Below, one piece after another: positions 1 through 12,599 of a DNA stretch of 64,000 bases. Made by a program: the position numbers and the translations under genes. Each line of letters begins with the position of its first letter. Within the stretch, counting starts at the first letter, position 1. The stretch is taken from assembly GCA_947501325.1 (NCBI GenBank), contig CANMVC010000002.1, positions 682,001 through 746,000 of the forward strand. The letters run 5' to 3'. Below the pieces are notes generated by a model that did no database searches, was not told the DNA's origin, and worked only from the letters and a program-made list of their open reading frames with translations. This DNA comes from an uncultured Sphingomonadaceae bacterium (GTDB lineage Bacteria > Pseudomonadota > Alphaproteobacteria > Sphingomonadales > Sphingomonadaceae).

Positions 1-706
1 GGACGAATATGAAATGCTCTGGTGGCTGGCCAAGCATATGGGTATTGAAATGAACTATCCCGGCGGCTCCGTCTCGATGTATGAATGTCCCGACAAAGCG
101 ACCGTTCTCGACCTGATTTCCGAAGGCTCATTGCTCAAACCGAGCAAGGCCAAAGCGGATGCGGCGGCACTCGAACGCAAGGGCGCGGCGATCACTTACG
201 ACGAGTTGCACCCGGTTGTCGGGCCAGCCGATCCGGACAGTGAAAACCGTTTTGATCTCAATGCCGGTGCCATGCCGAGCCAGTTGATCGATTACGCGGC
301 CAATGACCCCGTGAAGGACGGCTTTGACTTCCGCCTGATCTCACGCCGTTCCAAGCATCGCTACAACAGCAACGGCCATCCCTTCCCGAAACTGGTTGAG
401 AAAATGCCAACCAATCCGGCGTTCATCAATCCCGAAGATATGGCCAAAGCGGGCATCGACGACGGCGCGATTATCGAAATCACGTCCCCGACGGCCTCTA
501 TCTTTGGAATGGCCAAAGCCGACGAGAAAGTCCGTCCAGGCGTGATCTCCATGAGCCACGCTTTTGGCGATAGCGACGCCGGCAAGGATGACGTCATGAC
601 CAAGGGTGGTTCCACCAACCGCCTGATTGTCGATGATGATTGGCTGGACCCCATTACTGGTCAAGCGGTACAGAGCGCCATACCGGTCCGGGTGAGCGCA
701 GCCTGA
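1..706 (+). CDS. Molybdopterin-dependent oxidoreductase, C-terminal part (5' end outside window)
   Basis: The open frame enters from the left edge, so only the last ~235 residues are present. They carry the molybdopterin-dinucleotide-binding domain that closes enzymes of the DMSO-reductase superfamily: the YNSNGHPFPKL segment followed by NPEDMAKAGIDDGAIIEI, where the glycine and 'DG..v.i.s' turns form the beta-barrel that holds the second pterin. This family transfers electrons or oxygen atoms at a Mo-bis-MGD centre. The substrate cannot be told from this part, because the Fe-S and active-site regions lie outside the window. The gene ends at a TGA and the next gene is convergent. Confident as to family, not as to function. 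Confidence 0.85.
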   Translation, partial: DEYEMLWWLAKHMGIEMNYPGGSVSMYECPDKATVLDLISEGSLLKPSKAKADAAALERKGAAITYDELHPVVGPADPDSENRFDLNAGAMPSQLIDYAANDPVKDGFDFRLISRRSKHRYNSNGHPFPKLVEKMPTNPAFINPEDMAKAGIDDGAIIEITSPTASIFGMAKADEKVRPGVISMSHAFGDSDAGKDDVMTKGGSTNRLIVDDDWLDPITGQAVQSAIPVRVSAA

Positions 707-792
707 CGGCAATAGCTTTGGCTATACTGATCGGTCGCAAGACGCGAAGCAGCGGTTATGCGGTGAAAGGCAATATAGACAAACATCTATAA

Positions 793-3696
793 TCAGTCCG
801 CCGCGACAGCCGCGCCCATCTCTGGATCGCTTTTCACGGCTGGTAGAACAAAGCCAGCAACCGCATTTTCCGTGATGAAAATTTGTCCTGCTAAAGCATT
901 GATGTCGTCAACGGTCATCGTCTTCAAAACTTTCTCGCGTAGCCGATGTCTTTTCATGCCATAACCCTCGGTCTGGGCATCTCCCAATACCGACATCCAA
1001 TAGCCGTTATTCTCCAGCGTGCTATCGATATCATCGACAATAGGTTTCAAAGCCCGCCCGAAAATATCCTGATCAATGGTCCCTTTAGAAAGATCCTCGC
1101 CAACAGTGAGAACAGCCTGGCGAATGTCCTCGGCTTTTTCTGGAGCGGCAGTGACGCTCGCGAATATATAGCCATAGTCGTCGAACAGATCGCTCACGAA
1201 TATCCCAGCACCCGGTGAATAGGTGGCGCCCATTTCTTCCCGAAGCACCGTCGTCAGCCTGTTGCGAAACACGCTACGCAGCACCTGCATCCTGAAAACA
1301 TTGCTGGGATCGGAAGCATCCGGCGCGGGCCAATAGACCCGAACGACCGCCTGATCATCATTGCCTTGATGATAATAGGTAAAAGGTTCGGTAGGCGCTT
1401 CGGGAAATTTCAGCATCCGCATATCGGGATATGCATTCTTGTTGTCGGCTCGCTTTGGCAGAGCGCCAAATGTCCGAGCCACTTCGGCGACAGCGGTGGC
1501 TCTATCAATATCGCCGACGATGGTGACTTCAATCAGCCCGTTTTGCAGCTGCGGGCCCATCCAGTCCCTCACGTCCTGAATTTCGGGTGCCAGAAAACTA
1601 TCAAGGTCTGAATAACCATAGCGCAGATCACCGGAGCGGATCATCCGCGGCAACTCCTTTTCCGCCACCGTCATCGGGGTGGCATCATGCGTGGGATACC
1701 AAGCCTTCATTTTCTCATGATAGCGTGTGGCTGTCTGCTCGCGATAGGCGGGCGCTACCACATGGGCCGTCATCAAATTCAGCTGGTCCGCCAAGTCTTC
1801 ACGGCCAGTGCCGCCAACAAGTTCCAATGCATTGTTATCCGGACGCAGCCGGACCCGTGTACCGACCCTTTTGCCGGCAAAGAGCGTCTGTAGCTCATCG
1901 GAGCTATGCCCTTCTACGCCGCTGCCATTGAGTAGATTTTCCGCCAGCCGCCGCAAGCTCTCGCTTTTTTCCGGCATGGAGAGAAAACCGCTGCCTATTC
2001 TGACCCGGATGCCGATAGTGTCAGCATCAAAATCCGTCTGTTTGAAGTTCAACCGGACGTTATTGGCGAATGTAATTATATAGGCATCTGCGTCCGGCAA
2101 ATAGGCCTCCTTTGCAACAAGGCCGGGCTTGCCAAAGTCGGTATGGGCAAACTGCTGTACCTGTTGTTTTTCCAGCGGTGAAACCGCAAGCTTACGCGAG
2201 GCGAGAAGAGCAGCCGCTATCTCCGCTTCGGGATTATCCAGCTTGTCGTTGGTTGCGAGATACAGAAAAGGCTTTTCAATCCCCGTCCAACGCTCGCGAA
2301 ACACGCGCTCGACATCCGCCAGCGACACACTCGCAGCGAATGTCTCAAACCGCTCCAGATCGTCCTCCGGCGACGTAAAAACACGATCCTTGGCAAAGCT
2401 GTCGACCAGTTCCTTGGCATAGTTATATTCGAGCCGCGCATAAGTTTTGCGTGTATCCTTGCGATCCACTGCCACCTGCAGTCTTTTGCGCCAACGCATA
2501 ATGGCTTCGTTCATTTCCGCCTCCGAAAAGCCATAGGTAAACGCCCGTCGGATCTCCTGATCTCCTGCCGCTAGCGCCTCTCGCCAATTTTCAGGCCTGC
2601 TGCGTAGCCGGATGATCCACGCGTCCACGGTGTCTTCCGGTGCGTAGCGGCTGATCGCCCCGTCCAGATAAGGTGCATCACCAGCATCCACTTTGCGGTC
2701 CAGCCGGCGATTGACGATCTGCGCGCCCAGCGCTCGCAGAAAACCCTCTTTCCGCCGTGCCATATTATCTGGCCATTCCTCGTAAGGGTGGAGGACACCA
2801 AGCGAGACGAACGTCAATATTTCGTCATTATGATGATAGCCGATTTTGCCCGGGATAATATCAGCGGGTGGAATTTGAATGTCGGGGAGCGGCGGCGTAG
2901 TTGGCCGCCAATCGCCAAAATAGGTTTCAATTTTTTGGATGGCGAGTGCAGTATCAACGTCTCCGATAAAGGCGATAAAGGTATTTTCCGGACGGTAATA
3001 ACCACGATAATATTTGACAAATTCTGAACGTGGCATCGTCGCGATGGTTTCGTCTTTGCCGATCGGCAAGCGATCGACCAGTCCGCTGCCTTCGGTCAGG
3101 AAACCCATATTGGCCACCAAGGCCTGAAAGTTGACCGAATCCCGGCTGCGTTTTTCCGAAGCAATAACGCCGCGTTCGCGCTCGATGGCATCTTTATCAA
3201 GCGTCAGGTTTTGCGCTGTTTCGCGCATGAGGAAAAAGGCTTCGTTCAGTATTTCTTCGCCGACAGTGGGCAGGTTTAGCTTGTATGTCGTTTGGCTGAA
3301 ACCGGTACTGGCATTGGTGTCCGCGCCAAAGGACAGACCATAGCGCTCGAGCCGCTTTATCATTTCGCCTTCCGCAACATTTTTGGAACCGTTAAAAGCC
3401 ATATGTTCAAGGAAATGAGCAATTCCCTGCTGCTCGTCCGTCTCGTTCAATGACCCTGTGGCTATCCGCATCCGCAACGCTGCAACCCCGCTGGGCGTGC
3501 TGTTCTTCATCACCGCATAGCGCAGGCCATTGTCGAGTGTCCCGTGAATGACCCGGGAATCTGGTTTCAGGTCACTCCCGTCATGGGCGAAGCCGGCGTT
3601 TTGATTACTCGCCTGTGTCAATGCAGGAGTTGCAACGAATAAGCAGGATATGACAACCAGCGCATTGAGAAATCGCAACCGGGATATCTGTCGCAT
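793..3696 (-). CDS. Secreted M16 (insulinase/pitrilysin-type) zinc protease, two-lobed
   Basis: A 967-residue peptidase with an N-terminal signal peptide (positive start, hydrophobic stretch to about residue 27, cleavage near LTQA). The inverted zinc motif HFLEH is at residues 94-98, and Glu174 in the ERERGVIASE segment fits the distant third ligand expected about 75 residues later. The length matches M16 enzymes with both the catalytic and the inactive half in one chain, which form a clamshell degrading peptides or small proteins. The start is supported by GGAG eight bases upstream. It lies downstream of the TonB-dependent receptor gene on the same strand and has its own ECF-type box at 3756-3783 identical to that of the receptor. 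Likely periplasmic. The natural substrate is unknown; processing of something imported by the receptor is an inference. Confidence 0.92.
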   Translation of the reverse strand: MRQISRLRFLNALVVISCLFVATPALTQASNQNAGFAHDGSDLKPDSRVIHGTLDNGLRYAVMKNSTPSGVAALRMRIATGSLNETDEQQGIAHFLEHMAFNGSKNVAEGEMIKRLERYGLSFGADTNASTGFSQTTYKLNLPTVGEEILNEAFFLMRETAQNLTLDKDAIERERGVIASEKRSRDSVNFQALVANMGFLTEGSGLVDRLPIGKDETIATMPRSEFVKYYRGYYRPENTFIAFIGDVDTALAIQKIETYFGDWRPTTPPLPDIQIPPADIIPGKIGYHHNDEILTFVSLGVLHPYEEWPDNMARRKEGFLRALGAQIVNRRLDRKVDAGDAPYLDGAISRYAPEDTVDAWIIRLRSRPENWREALAAGDQEIRRAFTYGFSEAEMNEAIMRWRKRLQVAVDRKDTRKTYARLEYNYAKELVDSFAKDRVFTSPEDDLERFETFAASVSLADVERVFRERWTGIEKPFLYLATNDKLDNPEAEIAAALLASRKLAVSPLEKQQVQQFAHTDFGKPGLVAKEAYLPDADAYIITFANNVRLNFKQTDFDADTIGIRVRIGSGFLSMPEKSESLRRLAENLLNGSGVEGHSSDELQTLFAGKRVGTRVRLRPDNNALELVGGTGREDLADQLNLMTAHVVAPAYREQTATRYHEKMKAWYPTHDATPMTVAEKELPRMIRSGDLRYGYSDLDSFLAPEIQDVRDWMGPQLQNGLIEVTIVGDIDRATAVAEVARTFGALPKRADNKNAYPDMRMLKFPEAPTEPFTYYHQGNDDQAVVRVYWPAPDASDPSNVFRMQVLRSVFRNRLTTVLREEMGATYSPGAGIFVSDLFDDYGYIFASVTAAPEKAEDIRQAVLTVGEDLSKGTIDQDIFGRALKPIVDDIDSTLENNGYWMSVLGDAQTEGYGMKRHRLREKVLKTMTVDDINALAGQIFITENAVAGFVLPAVKSDPEMGAAVAAD

Positions 3697-3755
3697 TACT
3701 AGGTCTCCAGAGAATCAGGGGGGTTCATTCGGACTGGCTAACGGCTATTACTATA

Positions 3756-3783
3756 TAAGACGCACCGGAACGCCAATCCCTCA
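3756..3783 (-). promoter_or_regulatory. Candidate ECF-sigma promoter of the M16 protease gene
   Basis: On the minus strand the sequence reads TGAGG, 16 bases, CGTCTTA, ending about 60 bases before the protease ATG. A box with the same two motifs and the same 16-base gap precedes the TonB-receptor gene (7556-7583). CGT(C) at -10 is typical of ECF-sigma promoters. Assignment to the sigma factor encoded at 8735 is inference. Confidence 0.6.
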
Positions 3784-3833
3784 ACAAATGACTTGATATT
3801 TGCACCCCGTGCTAATCCACGACTTTGTGCTGC

Positions 3834-3879
3834 TTCCTGAGGCCGATGCGGGGTGTTGGGGTGGGAACGGCCTCAGGAA
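3834..3879. repeat. 12-bp perfect inverted repeat after the TonB-receptor gene
   Basis: TTCCTGAGGCCG at 3834-3845 is the exact reverse complement of 3868-3879, with a 22-base loop, and starts about 24 bases past the receptor stop codon. It can form a stable stem at the 3' end of the receptor mRNA. No T-run follows on the minus strand, so it is not a standard intrinsic terminator. It may serve as an mRNA-stabilising stem between the strongly expressed receptor and the protease gene. Confidence 0.6.
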
Positions 3880-3902
3880 ACAGATGGGGAAACAGGTCCG
3901 TT

Positions 3903-6900
3903 CTAAAATTTCGCACGGATACCCATCGTGATGGTGCGACCGCCGTTAAATTGAAACGTGTCGGGGAAATTGAACGACGTATCTCCATCACCAAATTGCG
4001 AGCTGGTCGTTTGTCGTATGTCCGGCTTTTTGGAACCACGCAGTAAGTCGTCGCCTTCCAAAAACAGAGTGAACAGTCCCCCCGCTTTTTCAAAGCTATA
4101 GGAAAAACGCGCGTCGAGCGTGTCATAACCCGGAATAACCGTATTGATGTTAAATTCGTCGAAAGTTTCTACTGTCGCGGACTGGCTGGTGTAGATGACG
4201 CGCCCCTGGAAGCCATCCCGCTCATAATCGAGCGACAGGTTGTACACCCACCGCGCCTGATCACGTAACGGGCGATCAAGGCTGAGTTGAATGGTATTGC
4301 CATCATCGTCACGGGCAGAAACCAATGTCGGAAAATCGCCGTTAGTATAGGTCACGTTGGCGAGAACCCCGAAGTCACTTAGAAAACCGGGTAAGAAGTT
4401 CAGCCGCCGGATAAGCTCGCCCTCGATGCCCCAAATCGTGCCACCTTCACCGTTTTCAGGCCGATTGACGAGGAATACCGTGCCGGGGTCAAGGTCAAGG
4501 AGATCAGGCCGGGTCGCGGCGAGCGGCTGGTACCGATCCAAAAATCTCTGACGCACATCTGTGTTATCAACCGCCGTGAAGGACACATTAGTAAAATTGT
4601 TGCTGATCTTTTTATAGAAGAAGCCTGCGCGAACCAGGCCAGGGGAGTCATCGAAATAATAAGCAATATCCAGGTCGAAATTGTCGGTCGTCGACGGCTT
4701 CAGACTGGGATTGGCTTCCAATATCGTCACACGCGCAAATTGGGGGCGAAGGTCAACGCTGAAAGTGGTGGATCGGTTTAGCAACCGGAAATCCGGATTG
4801 ATAGTGGAACGGAAATATCCGAGGCGTGCGGTGAAATTTTCAATCGGGCGATAGGTCAGCAGAAAGCTGGGCGTCCATGTATCCACCGAACCAGAAGTGC
4901 TGTCGAAACTGACCAGGCCTGCTTCCACAAATGTTTCACGGGGCTCGCTGCGCCTGCCTGGCTCGTTCAAAACGAAACTCTGCGAAGTAATGGTTACGCC
5001 GGACCGCTTCTCCCTCTCATAGCGAACGCCAGCAATAAGATCGAAATCACCAACGGTAAGCTTTGATTCCAGATAGCCGGAAAATCTTTCTTCAATGGTT
5101 TTGGTAGGTATTAGGGCAGCGCCCGTTACAAGCGGATCCAGCGCCGCGAAGTCCAAGAAAGTGAACCTTGCCTCATTGAAATCTGTAGCAGGGTCATCGG
5201 TTATGAAATCTGGCAGTTGATCAACAATATTGCTTGTATTTGAGGGGCTTAGAAACGGAATGGAAAATTCTGATACACCTAATTTCGCAAAACCGTCCTG
5301 GTCAAATGTGCCGTTATTGAACAATGTTACAGGTGTGGGAAGGCTCGCAATCCTTGTGTATCGCTGACTTGCGATCGTCCGAGGATTGGACGGATTGTCA
5401 TTGGTAGTACGAGTGTTGCGTTGGTATTTGCCGCCCAGTTCCATATATTCAAGAAAATCCAGAGGCGTGTTATATCGCGCCTGAAACTCCCCAGTATAAG
5501 TTTCAGTCACATTCTCGATCGGGTTAATGACAGCGTTGAAAAAATTGTAATTAGAAGGATCGTTTACAAAATCAATTCCGGCCTGCGTTAGCGATGGGAT
5601 GATTAATCCGTTACCAACCGTAACGAACCCGCCATTGACTACCCGCGGAGTTGCAGCGGCGTCATCATCAGGATTGATCACAATAGTTTCGGGATCAATA
5701 AGATCCGTCAGATTTGTTGCCACAGCGTTGAAATTAACGAAACTATTATCCCCCTTGAACTCGGACCGTCCATAACCGGCCTTATATTCAAATTCCCAAC
5801 GCCCGACATCCGTGTCGCCCCGAAAACTGATACTATCGCTCGTGCGCTGTTCATCCGTCGATGTAAGTATGAGGCGCGGATTCAACGACCTTAACGTCAC
5901 GCGCCGACGCACTTCATTGTCCAGCTCCGGAATGGGCATATCGGTAGAAAAAGACGAATATCCAATAGTAGAGGTAGATCTACTGCTAACTATATCCGAC
6001 TCATTGCGCTGAAAGTCCAAACGGAAGCGGGTATGATCCGCGACATCCCATGCGAGGTTCACCGAACCCACTATGGCCTCTTCCGCGCGATCGGTACGGG
6101 CATATTGCGCGCTCGTAATAAGCCGTTGTTGATCGAGTTCCGGATCAAACGGAAATTCAAGACTTGCCGGCGTGTTAAAAAGAGAAGTCGCACCGACGGG
6201 AAAAACCGAAGGAATAGCATCGACCACCGATGCCGTATAATTCAACCGATCCGTTTTCCGATATTGCAGCGACGCCGCGATCCCGAAATTGTCGGTCAAC
6301 TTCTTTGCGACCGTTCCATTGATCTGATACTCCTCACCAAAGGCCCGGTCGAAATTGGTTTCGCCCTCGACAGAAAGATTGAGCGAGAAATCCCCGTAAT
6401 CGAGCCCCGACTTGGTCTCAATCTCGACCAGTCCACCAGAACCCGTCGCCTCATGGCTGGGCAACAAGGATTTGTGGATGGTAATTTCAGAAATATTGTC
6501 CGTCAGAAATCCGCTGAGATCGACAGTGCGTTCAAACCCTGTGCCCTGCACTTCCAGACCGTTCAATTGCACATTAATCGCCTCGGAACTAAATCCCCGC
6601 ACCGTGATGCGCGATCCTTCCCCGGTTTCATCATCCCGCCCGAACGCGACGCCTGGCACGCGGCGCAGCGCTTCCGAAACTGTTTCGGCAGGAAATCCGC
6701 CAAGCAAATCCGAAGACACAACCGTCGCATTGTTATCCGCATTTTTCTGCTTGTTCAGCGCTTGCTGGATAGAACTGCGATAGCCGAAGACCACAATATC
6801 CTGATTGGCAGCACCGAGCTCGATATTCGCTTGCTGACGTGATCCAGCGGATACCGAAACTATAGCGGTCTTCACCTGCTCGCCCAAATATTCCACGCGA

Positions 6901-7490
6901 ACAATCTGTTGGCCGCGAGGCACCGCCGCGAAATAATATTGCCCGCGAGAATCGGTTACCGTTTCCAAGTTGGTCCCATCTATGCTGACCAGTGCCCCGC
7001 CCAACGCTGCGCCTGTGCTGATGTTCACTACCGTCCCGGAGACGACACCGGTATCACCATCGTCCGATGACGAGACCTCTTGAACAACTGCGGCCGCAGA
7101 CGCATTCTGAACATTTGTTGGCTTTGCGGAAGCGCTTTGATTCGAAGCATTCTGCCGAAACCGCGCCGCGTTGGTAACACTCAGCGCCACAACATTGGGC
7201 TGGATTTCCCGGAAAGAAATAGCGGTCCCCCGGAGCAAAAGACGCAACGCCTGCGACGGAGTGTGGCTGCCGGACAACGCCCTGGCTCGTTTGTTCGCAA
7301 CCATTTGCGGCGGATAGACGAGGTTTTTTCCGGTCTTTAGCGCATAGTCCTGCAAAGCGGCGGACAGGGGCTGAGCGGGCATGTCAAACGTCATAACCTG
7401 CTCTTGGGCGTGTGCCGATCCGACGATTGCGATATTGGCAGCGCCGGTTAGCATTGCTGCTTGGAGCAGTTTAAACGAACGAGATTGCAT
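3903..7490 (-). CDS. TonB-dependent receptor with STN signalling domain and carboxypeptidase-like domain
   Basis: An outer-membrane active transporter of 1195 residues. In order: signal peptide (ends ...GSAHA), STN domain (about residues 30-105, FDMPAQPLSAALQDYA), which in FecA-like receptors signals to a FecR protein, a carboxypeptidase regulatory-like Ig fold (about 145-215), plug domain (ETVSEALRRVPGV, ITVRGFSSE), then a long beta barrel ending in the aromatic residue Phe. The start is taken at the third in-frame ATG because AGGGGA lies eight bases before it and the signal peptide begins there; two upstream ATGs have no usable site. Upstream on the same strand are fecR and the ECF sigma gene, and downstream the M16 protease. 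Probably autoregulated through STN-FecR-sigma. The large size suggests a bulky ligand, which is not identifiable. Confidence 0.93.
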   Translation of the reverse strand: MQSRSFKLLQAAMLTGAANIAIVGSAHAQEQVMTFDMPAQPLSAALQDYALKTGKNLVYPPQMVANKRARALSGSHTPSQALRLLLRGTAISFREIQPNVVALSVTNAARFRQNASNQSASAKPTNVQNASAAAVVQEVSSSDDGDTGVVSGTVVNISTGAALGGALVSIDGTNLETVTDSRGQYYFAAVPRGQQIVRVEYLGEQVKTAIVSVSAGSRQQANIELGAANQDIVVFGYRSSIQQALNKQKNADNNATVVSSDLLGGFPAETVSEALRRVPGVAFGRDDETGEGSRITVRGFSSEAINVQLNGLEVQGTGFERTVDLSGFLTDNISEITIHKSLLPSHEATGSGGLVEIETKSGLDYGDFSLNLSVEGETNFDRAFGEEYQINGTVAKKLTDNFGIAASLQYRKTDRLNYTASVVDAIPSVFPVGATSLFNTPASLEFPFDPELDQQRLITSAQYARTDRAEEAIVGSVNLAWDVADHTRFRLDFQRNESDIVSSRSTSTIGYSSFSTDMPIPELDNEVRRRVTLRSLNPRLILTSTDEQRTSDSISFRGDTDVGRWEFEYKAGYGRSEFKGDNSFVNFNAVATNLTDLIDPETIVINPDDDAAATPRVVNGGFVTVGNGLIIPSLTQAGIDFVNDPSNYNFFNAVINPIENVTETYTGEFQARYNTPLDFLEYMELGGKYQRNTRTTNDNPSNPRTIASQRYTRIASLPTPVTLFNNGTFDQDGFAKLGVSEFSIPFLSPSNTSNIVDQLPDFITDDPATDFNEARFTFLDFAALDPLVTGAALIPTKTIEERFSGYLESKLTVGDFDLIAGVRYEREKRSGVTITSQSFVLNEPGRRSEPRETFVEAGLVSFDSTSGSVDTWTPSFLLTYRPIENFTARLGYFRSTINPDFRLLNRSTTFSVDLRPQFARVTILEANPSLKPSTTDNFDLDIAYYFDDSPGLVRAGFFYKKISNNFTNVSFTAVDNTDVRQRFLDRYQPLAATRPDLLDLDPGTVFLVNRPENGEGGTIWGIEGELIRRLNFLPGFLSDFGVLANVTYTNGDFPTLVSARDDDGNTIQLSLDRPLRDQARWVYNLSLDYERDGFQGRVIYTSQSATVETFDEFNINTVIPGYDTLDARFSYSFEKAGGLFTLFLEGDDLLRGSKKPDIRQTTSSQFGDGDTSFNFPDTFQFNGGRTITMGIRAKF

Positions 7491-7555
7491 TATGATCCCC
7501 TGTCTTTTCATTCCCTGCAGACCGTCAGTCATCCGCTGACTGGCCCGATATGAAG

Positions 7556-7583
7556 TAAGACGCGCGAGCTTTTTGTTTCCTCA
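7556..7583 (-). promoter_or_regulatory. Candidate ECF-sigma promoter of the TonB-receptor gene
   Basis: On the minus strand TGAGG, 16 bases, CGTCTTA lies about 65 bases before the receptor start. Spacing and both hexamer-like elements are identical to the box before the M16 protease gene, while the spacer bases differ, so this is not simply a duplicated region. Confidence 0.6.
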
Positions 7584-7667
7584 AAATCTTTTCAGATAGA
7601 GAGAGAAAATTCGCTAAATTGGGACTAATTTATGTGCAGAAAAGGTCGCTTTTTCAGCGGCCAGCGA

Positions 7668-8734
7668 CTATTCTTTCCACTCGAGAATAATATCGCCTTC
7701 GCCAGACGGAGCGCTATTGGCCACGGGGAAAGACGCTTCGAGCGCAGCGGCGAAACTGTCGATCGAACCGACCTGGAAAATACCACTGACCCGCATATCG
7801 GACAGTGTTGGATCGCCGACCACAAGCTTGCGCGAGGAATAGCGGTTCACTTCCTGCACGATCATACCAAGTGGTTCATTGTCAAAAATCAGGCGGCCGT
7901 CTTTCCAACTCGTAGCCGTGTCTGTGTCGATCATATTGACCTTGAATGGCTGGTCACCGAGCGCGACCAGCTGCTCGCCCGGTCGCATTTGTTTTCTGCT
8001 TACCGCGTCCGGATCAGCGTTATCGCCGTCTTCTTTGTCAACGGTCACGATTCCTTCAATCAAGGTAACACGCACTTCGTCATCCGCCCTTCGGACGGAA
8101 AAGGTTGTGCCGACGGCCGTTATTAACTTCCCATCTGCTTCGACCACAAAGGGGCGGTTAGCATCCTTCGCAACGTCAAAGAGCGCCTCGCCGCGCAGCA
8201 GGATAAGGTCGCGTCTTTCATCACTGAAATTAATCTGGATCAGGCTATCCGTGTTCAATTCGACCACGGAACCATCCGGCAAATTGACGGTCGACCGTTG
8301 ACCGATGGCCGTTCGGTAAATCGGCGATGATTGAGGTTCCGCCTGTGCCAATTGCTCTGCCGGATCAGCACTACCAGACCCGCTAGAATTTCCGAATGGG
8401 TTCACCAACATCACGGAAACTGCCAGAACCAACAACGACGCCGCGATCGCGCCATATTTGAACCAGTTATTATTGTTCGCCGCCGCCGATGCACCAAGGG
8501 CTTGTTGGCGCATGGTCATAATTTCATCATCGACCGCGCTGTCTTGCATCGCCGTCCAGACTTCTTCCTGCAAGGCATAGGCTTCGGCATGTCGCGGAGA
8601 TTCCTCCAGCCACGCTTTGAACCGCCGCTTATCGCCTTTGCTGGCATTATCGGCACGCAAACGCGCAAACCAATAGGCCGCCTGTTCTTCGATGCTGTCC
8701 TTGCTGTTCAGCGCATTCATGGAAAGAGCATCTT

Positions 8735-8738
<4 letters not shown>
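7668..8738 (-). CDS. FecR-type anti-sigma factor / sigma regulator
   Basis: An inner-membrane regulator of 356 residues that holds its ECF sigma factor and relays the receptor's ligand signal from the periplasm. The N-terminal cytoplasmic domain (about residues 17-65, AAYWFARLRADNASKGDKRRF...W) is the sigma-binding DUF4880 type. One membrane segment follows (about 94-113), then the FecR domain (about 140-235, RSTVNLPDGSVVELNTDS) and a C-terminal STN-like domain that would contact the receptor STN domain. Its ATG overlaps the sigma gene stop by four bases (ATGA), so the two are translationally coupled. The receptor gene follows after a 177-base gap with its own promoter box. Confidence 0.93.
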
Positions 8739-11502
<2,764 letters not shown>

Positions 11503-11702
11503 ACCCAATGTCTTGGCCCGGTCGCTTGGTACAACCGGATGGTCAGAGACTGGCACGCAAGATATTGTACAAGCAATGTTTATCTATAATAAGAAAATCT
11601 TGACAGCCATCGGGTTGCAAGTTCGCTATATGCATGTCTCTTGATCGCTTCCCTTAACCCCATGGGCAGTCGAGAGTGACATGTAATGAAAGCAAATCCG
11701 CA

Positions 11703-12599
11703 ATGAGCCTGACCCATCTCCAGCGCCTCGAATCCGAAGCCATACATATTATGCGTGAGGTTGCCGCCGAAGCTGCAAAGCCTGTCATGCTCTATTCCGT
11801 AGGCAAAGATAGCGCGGTTATGCTCCATCTTGCAAAAAAGGCCTTCTTTCCCTCTCCTCCTCCGTTTCCTCTCCTGCACGTCGACACAACCTGGAAGTTC
11901 CAGGAAATGTACAAGCTGCGCGAGAAATCAGCCGAAGATGCCGGGATGGAATTGCTCGTCCACCAGAATCCCGAGGCGAAAGAGCGCGGAATCAATCCGT
12001 TCGATCATGGTGGTCTGCATACAGACATGTGGAAAACCGAAGGATTGAAACAAGCACTGGATGAGCATGGCTTTGATGCCGCCTTTGGTGGCGCGCGAAG
12101 GGATGAAGAAAAAAGTCGCGCGAAAGAGCGTATTTTTTCGTTCCGATCCGCCAACCACCGTTGGGATCCGAAAAATCAGCGTCCAGAGCTTTGGAAACTC
12201 TATAATACGAAAAAAGCAAAGGACGAAACCATCAGGGTATTTCCTTTGTCCAACTGGACTGAGCTGGATATTTGGCAGTATATCCATTTGGAAAATATTG
12301 AAATCGTTCCGCTCTACTTCTCCGCCCGGCGCCCGACAGTTGAGCGTGACGGGATGCTGCTGATGGTCGATGATGACCGTTTCCGCTTTGAGGAAGGCGA
12401 GCAGCCGGTAGAACGCTCCATCCGGTTCCGGACACTGGGCTGCTATCCCCTAACCGGCGCGGTCGAGAGCGAGGCAACCACCCTGCCCCAGATTATTCAG
12501 GAAATGCTGTTGACAACCACATCAGAGCGGCAGGGACGGGCAATTGACCACGATCAGGCCGCCTCAATGGAGAAGAAAAAGCAGGAGGGATATTTCTGA
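11703..12599 (+). CDS. cysD: Sulfate adenylyltransferase subunit 2
   Basis: ATP sulfurylase small subunit, a PAPS-reductase-fold enzyme that makes adenosine 5'-phosphosulfate from ATP and sulfate, driven by GTP hydrolysis in CysN. The 298-residue sequence follows E. coli CysD from end to end: the PP-motif [36 protein letters not shown], and the C-terminal [17 protein letters not shown]. The ATG at 11703 matches family starts; a GTG 27 bases upstream is also open. The stop overlaps the cysNC start by one base. A TTGACA at 11600-11605 could be the -35 of the operon promoter, but no well-spaced -10 was seen. Confidence 0.96.
   Translation: MSLTHLQRLESEAIHIMREVAAEAAKPVMLYSVGKDSAVMLHLAKKAFFPSPPPFPLLHVDTTWKFQEMYKLREKSAEDAGMELLVHQNPEAKERGINPFDHGGLHTDMWKTEGLKQALDEHGFDAAFGGARRDEEKSRAKERIFSFRSANHRWDPKNQRPELWKLYNTKKAKDETIRVFPLSNWTELDIWQYIHLENIEIVPLYFSARRPTVERDGMLLMVDDDRFRFEEGEQPVERSIRFRTLGCYPLTGAVESEATTLPQIIQEMLLTTTSERQGRAIDHDQAASMEKKKQEGYF

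Noticed and set aside
6033-6842. Long plus-strand open frame (269 codons) inside the TonB-receptor gene
   Set aside because: It lies wholly antisense to a receptor with clear domains, has no recognisable motif, and is Arg/Ile-rich as expected for a shadow frame.
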